Shown: positions 59,731 through 64,000 of the stretch, in pieces | How the letters are laid out: the number at the start of each line of letters is the position of its first letter | How positions within the stretch are numbered: the first letter of the stretch is position 1 | Assembly (NCBI GenBank): GCA_003228115.1 | Contig: QEVV01000005.1 | Location: forward strand, 62,001 to 126,000 | Length of the DNA stretch: 64,000 bases | Source: Chloroflexota bacterium | GTDB taxonomy: Bacteria > Chloroflexota > Dehalococcoidia > Lucifugimonadales > SAR202-VII-2 | Reading direction: 5' to 3' | Translations under genes and position numbers: made by a program | The notes under the pieces: model-generated | Database searches by the model: none | What the model was told of the DNA's origin: nothing | What the model saw: the letters and a program-made list of their open reading frames with translations, nothing else

Positions 59731-59919
59731 CTATTTCTCCTCCGCAAGCCAGAAGATCGGCAAAGGCTCAATGCTGTCTATTTCCGGGTCATCTAGGTTC
59801 ACCAGAGCCTCATGCAGGGCGTTCACGCGGTGGGTGATCTCCGGCAGGTCCTCGTCGAAAACTGCGAAGCCTAGGGACTCCAATTGGGCTCGTATCTGAT
59901 CCTGGCTGAGGTCAGGCAT
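59731..59919 (-). CDS. Small GatC/AtzG-like amidase partner
   Basis: 62 residues. MPDLSQDQIRAQLESLGFAV and THRVNALHEALVNLDD form two helices, then a tail IEPLPIFWLAEE, the size and helix-turn-helix-tail layout of AtzG/GatC subunits that wrap around amidase-signature enzymes. ATG 59919 is chosen because GGGAG lies six bases upstream; the open frame reaches 59991. The amidase gene begins three bases after its stop. Similarity is by pattern and context only. Confidence 0.6.
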   Translation of the reverse strand: MPDLSQDQIRAQLESLGFAVFDEDLPEITHRVNALHEALVNLDDPEIDSIEPLPIFWLAEEK

Positions 59920-60071
59920 GTTTGCTCCCATCGCCGGTTTATCCACTTTGGGCCGAACGATCCAGATGGTAGGCGCTGCCCAATGTTCCACGGGGCCCGC
60001 ACCTTGTCAAGAAGCGCAGGTCCGACTTGGCTCCCGCTCGTTCGTTGACACCCCCTACCCTCGCATCTACC

Positions 60072-61277
60072 ATGAGCCACACACCCACGGGAGCCTCATA
60101 TTTGACCGACCACGATACACAGGACAGCGCAGTCCGCTTCAAGGAGCAGACCTATGCCGTCGAGAGCCAAACACCGGAAATAACCGATGCCGCCTTGGCA
60201 GCCGAACGCGAGCGGTTCGGCATCGAATACCGGGGCGCTCAGGCAACCATCGAAGTTACCCAGGACGCCATCCGCGACTACTGCAACTATATGGGCAGCA
60301 GTCATCCCCTATTCCTCGACCCAAACGTTGCTCAACAGAGTCGCTGGGGAGGCATCATTGCCCCTCCGGTCATGGTAGGCAACGCCATCATTGCTCCTGG
60401 CTTGCGTGGAGTTCAGTGGATCTACGCAGGCACCTCATGGGAGTTTCTTGGAGTCATGCGGCCTGGCGATCTCATAACCCAGCGGGGTTGGTACACAGAC
60501 GCCCAAGAGAAAAAAGGCCGAGTCGTTGCCCGCATGGTGCTCCAGATCGGGGAAACGGAATGCACCAACCAGAAAGGTGAGGTCGTCGCCCGCTCCAAGG
60601 TGTACTGCATGCGGACGCCCCGACGAAAGGCCGGAGGCGGCATGGGCTACCAGCCTAGGCGACGTCACTGGACTGCAGAGGAAGTCGCCCAACTTGAGGA
60701 ATCGATCCTTTCGGAGCCCGCACCGCGCGTAGAGCCTCGCCATTGGGAAGACGTGGCCGAGGGCGAGGAAATGCCCACGCTTACCTACGGCCCATTGCGG
60801 GATGTCGACATCGCCTTCACGGGCTCCTATACGGACTCTGGCGCTTTCTCTGCCGAGGCCGTAGCGCACGCCGGTGCACACGTTTACCAACTCCTAAACC
60901 GCCGCCGCCACCCGGCCGACACCTATTTCGACCCAGAGCGCGGCATCCAGGATCATCCCCACCGCGGCCACTGGGAACAGTTCATGGCCCAGGAAGTGGG
61001 CATGCCGGGCGTGTACGACATCGGCCCACATCGCCTGTCATGGCTCTGTCGTTACGCAACCGACTGGATGGGCTGCGACGGCTTCCTCAAGCACCTCGAG
61101 GGCAACCTGCGACGCCCCAACGTAGTATCGGATGTGACCAGGATCACAGGCCGGATCACCAAGAAGTGGATGGACGGAGCAGAAGCCCTCGTCGAATGCG
61201 AAATGAGCGCTGTAAACCAGGAAGGCGAGGAGACCATGCCCGGACGAGCCGTGCTGTCTCTGCCTCGCCGGAACTAG
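60072..61277 (+). CDS. Double-hotdog MaoC/FAS1-like dehydratase
   Basis: 401 residues in two hotdog halves. The N-terminal half has YCNYMGSSHPLFLDPNVAQQSRWGGIIAPPVM, the hydratase 2 type active-site stretch with D/N-x(n)-H, and SWEFLGVMRPGDLI; the second half, from about residue 215, has DVDIAFTGSYTDSG. Such proteins hydrate enoyl-CoA or dehydrate 3-hydroxyacyl-CoA. ATG 60072 (MSHTPTG) is the likely start; the frame is open to 60027. It is followed 12 bases later by a related gene, so the two may form a heteromeric hydratase. Confidence 0.82.
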   Translation: MSHTPTGASYLTDHDTQDSAVRFKEQTYAVESQTPEITDAALAAERERFGIEYRGAQATIEVTQDAIRDYCNYMGSSHPLFLDPNVAQQSRWGGIIAPPVMVGNAIIAPGLRGVQWIYAGTSWEFLGVMRPGDLITQRGWYTDAQEKKGRVVARMVLQIGETECTNQKGEVVARSKVYCMRTPRRKAGGGMGYQPRRRHWTAEEVAQLEESILSEPAPRVEPRHWEDVAEGEEMPTLTYGPLRDVDIAFTGSYTDSGAFSAEAVAHAGAHVYQLLNRRRHPADTYFDPERGIQDHPHRGHWEQFMAQEVGMPGVYDIGPHRLSWLCRYATDWMGCDGFLKHLEGNLRRPNVVSDVTRITGRITKKWMDGAEALVECEMSAVNQEGEETMPGRAVLSLPRRN

Positions 61278-61289
61278 GCCCCACTCCTC

Positions 61290-62405
61290 ATGACCACCTC
61301 TGCCATCTCTCCTCAATCCCTCGACGAATGCCGCGATCTCTTGGGCGTGTGGCTGCGACGCCGCGGCCACAACACCGTGGTGGCCGAAGGGGCAATACAT
61401 AGATGGACCAAGGCCATCGGCGACAGGAACCCACTATTCCTCGATCCTAACCACGCCCCAAATAGCTCCGTTGGCGCTCCTGTCGCCCCACCCTGCTGGC
61501 TCTATACCGTTGACGATACCATCGTCGCCTTGAAGTTCCCCGAACTCCACGTCGTCTACGGCGGCACGGACTGGGAGTTTTTCCGGTGGGCCCGCGTTGG
61601 TAAGGAAATCACCACCAGGGCCCGGCTCATCGACATCCAGGTCAAGGATGGCCGGTTCAGCGGCGCCATGATCCAGCAGACCGGCGAGGTAGAGTACCTC
61701 GGCAGCACTGGTGAAGTAGTAGCGAGAGCTACAAGTACCGTGCTGCGCACATCCCGCGAAGAGGCTGTGAAGCTCGGCAAGTACAACAATCTCGAAGCCT
61801 ACCGCTATTCACAAGAAGAACTGTTCGGCGTCGAGGATGCCTATGACGCCGAGGAATACCGTGGCCCTGACCCCCGGTATTGGGAAGATGTCGAAGTTGG
61901 AGACCACATCCAGCCCGTGGTCAAGGGGCCGTTGACCTCAGAGGACGTGCTCCAGTTCATCTGCGCTACCCGGCCAGCCCCCGGCTTCAGCCGCTTTGTT
62001 CGGGAACGCCAGAGGCACCCCAGCATCGCTTTTCAGGATGCCAACACGGGAACGTGGAACAGTTGGGAGGCAGGCATGCTGGACAACCCAGTCGCCCGCA
62101 TGATGGGCTTTCCCGGCGCGCACGACTGTGGCCTCGACCGTATATCCTGGGTTTCTCAACTCCTCACCAACTGGATGGGCGACGCCGGGTTCCTCAGCAA
62201 GCTGAGCGTGCGCCTGACCCGGCCCAACCTCTACGGAGACGTCACCTGGTGCGAAGGCAGCGTCTCTTCCAAGGGGTCGCAGGGAGTTGTGGAACTTAAT
62301 CTCCAATGCCGGGACCAGCGAGGCGAAACAACAGCCGCTGGAACCGCTGAAGTTATCCTGCCCTCCCGCGTACAGCCAACCCAAGGCTCAGGAGCCGCCG
62401 GGTGA
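61290..62405 (+). CDS. MaoC/FAS1-like dehydratase
   Basis: 371 residues and a paralogue of the preceding gene product. IHRWTKAIGDRNPLFLDPNHAPNSSVGAPVAPPCWL in the first half matches its active-site region, with D-x(n)-H less clear, and WEFFRWARVGKEI follows. The second half has GPLTSEDVLQFICATRPAPG. Its GTGA overlap with the next CoA-transferase gene places both in the same operon. The pair probably acts on a CoA thioester made by the transferases downstream. Confidence 0.82.
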   Translation: MTTSAISPQSLDECRDLLGVWLRRRGHNTVVAEGAIHRWTKAIGDRNPLFLDPNHAPNSSVGAPVAPPCWLYTVDDTIVALKFPELHVVYGGTDWEFFRWARVGKEITTRARLIDIQVKDGRFSGAMIQQTGEVEYLGSTGEVVARATSTVLRTSREEAVKLGKYNNLEAYRYSQEELFGVEDAYDAEEYRGPDPRYWEDVEVGDHIQPVVKGPLTSEDVLQFICATRPAPGFSRFVRERQRHPSIAFQDANTGTWNSWEAGMLDNPVARMMGFPGAHDCGLDRISWVSQLLTNWMGDAGFLSKLSVRLTRPNLYGDVTWCEGSVSSKGSQGVVELNLQCRDQRGETTAAGTAEVILPSRVQPTQGSGAAG

Positions 62406-63610
62406 GAGTACTCGAAGGCGTTCGGGTCGTGGAGTGGGGCGAGTTCGTGTCCGCCCCCTATTGCGGGCGGATATTGGCGGGACTGGGAGCCGAGGTCGTC
62501 AAGGTTGAGACCCCGGGCTCAGGCGACGAAGCGAGGCTTCATGGCCCGTTCCCAAACGATCAACCAAACCCAGAGGCCAGCGGCCTCTTCCTGCATCTGA
62601 ACGTTGGCAAGCGAGGCGTAACCCTAGACCCTGCCAAACCCGAAGGCCTCGCGCTTTTTCGTCGCCTGCTCTCCGAGACTGACATCTTGGTCACCAACTA
62701 TCGCCCTTCGCAGGTTGAAGCATTGGGCCTCGGTCCCGAAGACTTGCTCGCCCTTAACCCGCGAATCATCGCCGCCACCGTGACGCCCTACGGATGGACC
62801 GGCCCCTACCGCAACCTCCCAGGCTGTGACCTAACAGTTCTCGCTCTAGCAGGTGTGTCTTTCAGCGTCGGAGAGCCAGATCGCGAGCCCCTAACGCCGC
62901 CTTACTTCATGAGCGACTACCAGGCTGGCCTCACAGCCGCCTCGGCCATCATGACAGCGCTCTTCGCCCGCGAAGACACGGGCAGAGGACAGCATGTCGA
63001 CATCGCGGCCTTCGAACCTTGGGCCACCTACCACGCTGGAGCAACGGTCACAACCTTCGTCTACCAAGGAGTCACGGGCCACCGGGATGGCCGCCGCAGG
63101 CCGGACTTGTACCCATACACTCTTCTCCCTTGCAAGGACGGGCTGCTTTGCCTCATCGCAAGGGAGGGCCGGCAGTGGAAACGCTTCCTTGTCGATGTTA
63201 TGCAAAGGGAAGACCTGGCCGACCACGAACGATATAGAAACCGGAGAGTCGTTGCTGAGGAGTATCCAGAGGAGATGGACGCCCTCCTCTCGCCCTGGCT
63301 CATGGAGCGGACACGGGAAGAGATCTTTGAACTCTGCCGCAAGCACCGAGTGCCGTTCGCCCCGGTCCGACGCATCGACGAGGTTCTGAACGATCCGCAC
63401 CTGGCTGAACGAGGGTTCTTCCGGACCATCGACCACCCAGTGGCCGGGTCTCTCCCATACACCGGAGCCCCGTTCCAAATGTCGGAGACACCGTGGAGCA
63501 TGCATAGCGCCGCCCCAACTCTGGGCGAGGCAAACGAAGAAGTATTCGGCGTCCGGCTGGGCTGCAGCAAAGAAGCGCTGAACGCTCTGCAACTTAGCAG
63601 CGTTATCTAG
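62402..63610 (+). CDS. Class III CoA-transferase (CaiB/BaiF)
   Basis: 402 residues. The GTG start at 62402 overlaps the previous stop. VRVVEWGEFVSAPYCGRILAGLGAEVVKVETPGSGDEAR is the N-terminal signature and SDYQAGLTAASA carries the likely catalytic Asp near 176. RKHRVPFAPVRRIDEVLNDPHL is typical of the C-terminal half. It probably activates the acid substrate of the hydratase pair by CoA transfer from another acyl-CoA. Confidence 0.92.
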   Translation: MRVLEGVRVVEWGEFVSAPYCGRILAGLGAEVVKVETPGSGDEARLHGPFPNDQPNPEASGLFLHLNVGKRGVTLDPAKPEGLALFRRLLSETDILVTNYRPSQVEALGLGPEDLLALNPRIIAATVTPYGWTGPYRNLPGCDLTVLALAGVSFSVGEPDREPLTPPYFMSDYQAGLTAASAIMTALFAREDTGRGQHVDIAAFEPWATYHAGATVTTFVYQGVTGHRDGRRRPDLYPYTLLPCKDGLLCLIAREGRQWKRFLVDVMQREDLADHERYRNRRVVAEEYPEEMDALLSPWLMERTREEIFELCRKHRVPFAPVRRIDEVLNDPHLAERGFFRTIDHPVAGSLPYTGAPFQMSETPWSMHSAAPTLGEANEEVFGVRLGCSKEALNALQLSSVI

Positions 63611-63625
63611 TCCTTTGAGATAATA

Positions 63626-64000
63626 ATGCTTCCTCTTCAAGGTATACGGGTTCTGGACTTTGGCTGGGTGATGGCCGCGCCCATCACTGCCCACCTCATG
63701 GCCGACATGGGCGCCGAGGTCATCAAGGTTGAGTCGCGTACGCATCTTGACGCTGCCCGCCGTGGCCGACCCCTTGTATCAGGAGAGACTTCAGATGGCG
63801 ACCTCGGAAACGAGCCGGATCTCGTGCCCCTCTTCCACAGCCTCAACAGGGGAAAGCTCAGCATCACCGTCGACTTGACTCACCCTCGGGCGTGGGAAGC
63901 AATAAGGCCCCTTGTAGCAAAAACCGACGTCATAGTCCACAACCTGACACCCAGAGCATCGCGCAACCTTGGACTCACTTATGAACGCTTGGCCGCGCTC
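63626..64000 (+). CDS. Class III CoA-transferase, N-terminal part (3' end outside window)
   Basis: 125 codons are present and the frame runs off the window edge. LQGIRVLDFGWVMAAPITAHLMADMGAEVIKVE is the family signature; LNRGKLSITVDLTHPRA follows as expected. It starts 15 bases after the previous CoA-transferase stop, so the two similar genes are tandem and may form a heterodimer or be paralogues with separate substrates. No clear Shine-Dalgarno precedes the ATG. Confidence 0.88.
   Translation, partial: MLPLQGIRVLDFGWVMAAPITAHLMADMGAEVIKVESRTHLDAARRGRPLVSGETSDGDLGNEPDLVPLFHSLNRGKLSITVDLTHPRAWEAIRPLVAKTDVIVHNLTPRASRNLGLTYERLAAL

Noticed and set aside
1-64000. CRISPR arrays, rRNA genes, further tRNAs.
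   Set aside because: No regularly spaced repeats and no other T-arm with a matching cloverleaf were seen by eye in either strand.

Overview
The window looks like a chromosomal segment of a free-living, aerobic heterotroph of the Chloroflexota, most likely Dehalococcoidia/SAR202-like. This rests on gene content, since no marker phylogeny could be run: moderately high GC, many paralogous catabolic enzymes (three luciferase-like flavin/F420 monooxygenases, two amidohydrolase-2 proteins, three class III CoA-transferases, two MaoC-type hydratases, LarA-like racemase, hydantoinase B, D-aminoacylase), two peptide-type ABC substrate-binding proteins, and short dispersed intergenic repeats.

Layout. 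1-5412: end of an MFS transporter, a secreted protein, Hsp20, a flavin monooxygenase, a small membrane protein, and argC behind a T-box-like leader. 5469-7862: a tRNA-Glu followed by a lower-GC two-gene cassette (DUF262 protein plus HEPN protein with an RX4H motif) and the decayed tail of a serine recombinase; I read this as a small defence-type island. 7907-16191: amidohydrolase, MFS exporter, DUF922-like lipoprotein, MetE-like barrel protein, a stand-alone RAM domain with an acyl-CoA dehydrogenase, and a HIT/YqeK pair that may clear dinucleoside polyphosphates. 16408-28638: two divergent peptide-transport units; the rightward one runs BNR/sialidase-like propeller, an apparently circularly permuted substrate-binding protein, and DppB-DppC-DppD-DppF-type subunits, with a large extra domain in the DppC-type permease. 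28813-33584: PCMT, flavin monooxygenase, a MntA/HepT-type pair, leucine dehydrogenase-like enzyme, EamA transporter. 33796-43331: CoA-thioester and amide catabolism (DUF35 protein, thiolase-like protein lacking the usual Cys, CoA-transferase, hydantoinase B, amidohydrolase, flavin monooxygenase, D-aminoacylase) and birA. 43328-53277: a serine-recombinase-like protein that has lost several catalytic residues next to a C4 zinc-ribbon protein; then EamA, HemW, YchF, a flippase-like protein, and a LarA/zinc-alcohol-dehydrogenase pair. 53547-58004: a tight operon of fatty-acyl reductase fused to a PlsC acyltransferase, a HAD phosphatase and an L-2-hydroxyglutarate oxidase-like protein. 58315-64000: amidase with a small GatC/AtzG-like partner, two MaoC-type hydratases and two CoA-transferases, the last cut by the window edge.

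Between genes there are at least three dispersed repeat families, several strong terminator hairpins between convergent genes, and a 28-bp palindrome present twice with a compensatory base-pair change. The most interesting observations are the permuted substrate-binding protein, the tRNA-linked DUF262/HEPN cassette, the T-box-like argC leader, the acyl-reductase/PlsC fusion operon and the degenerate recombinase.
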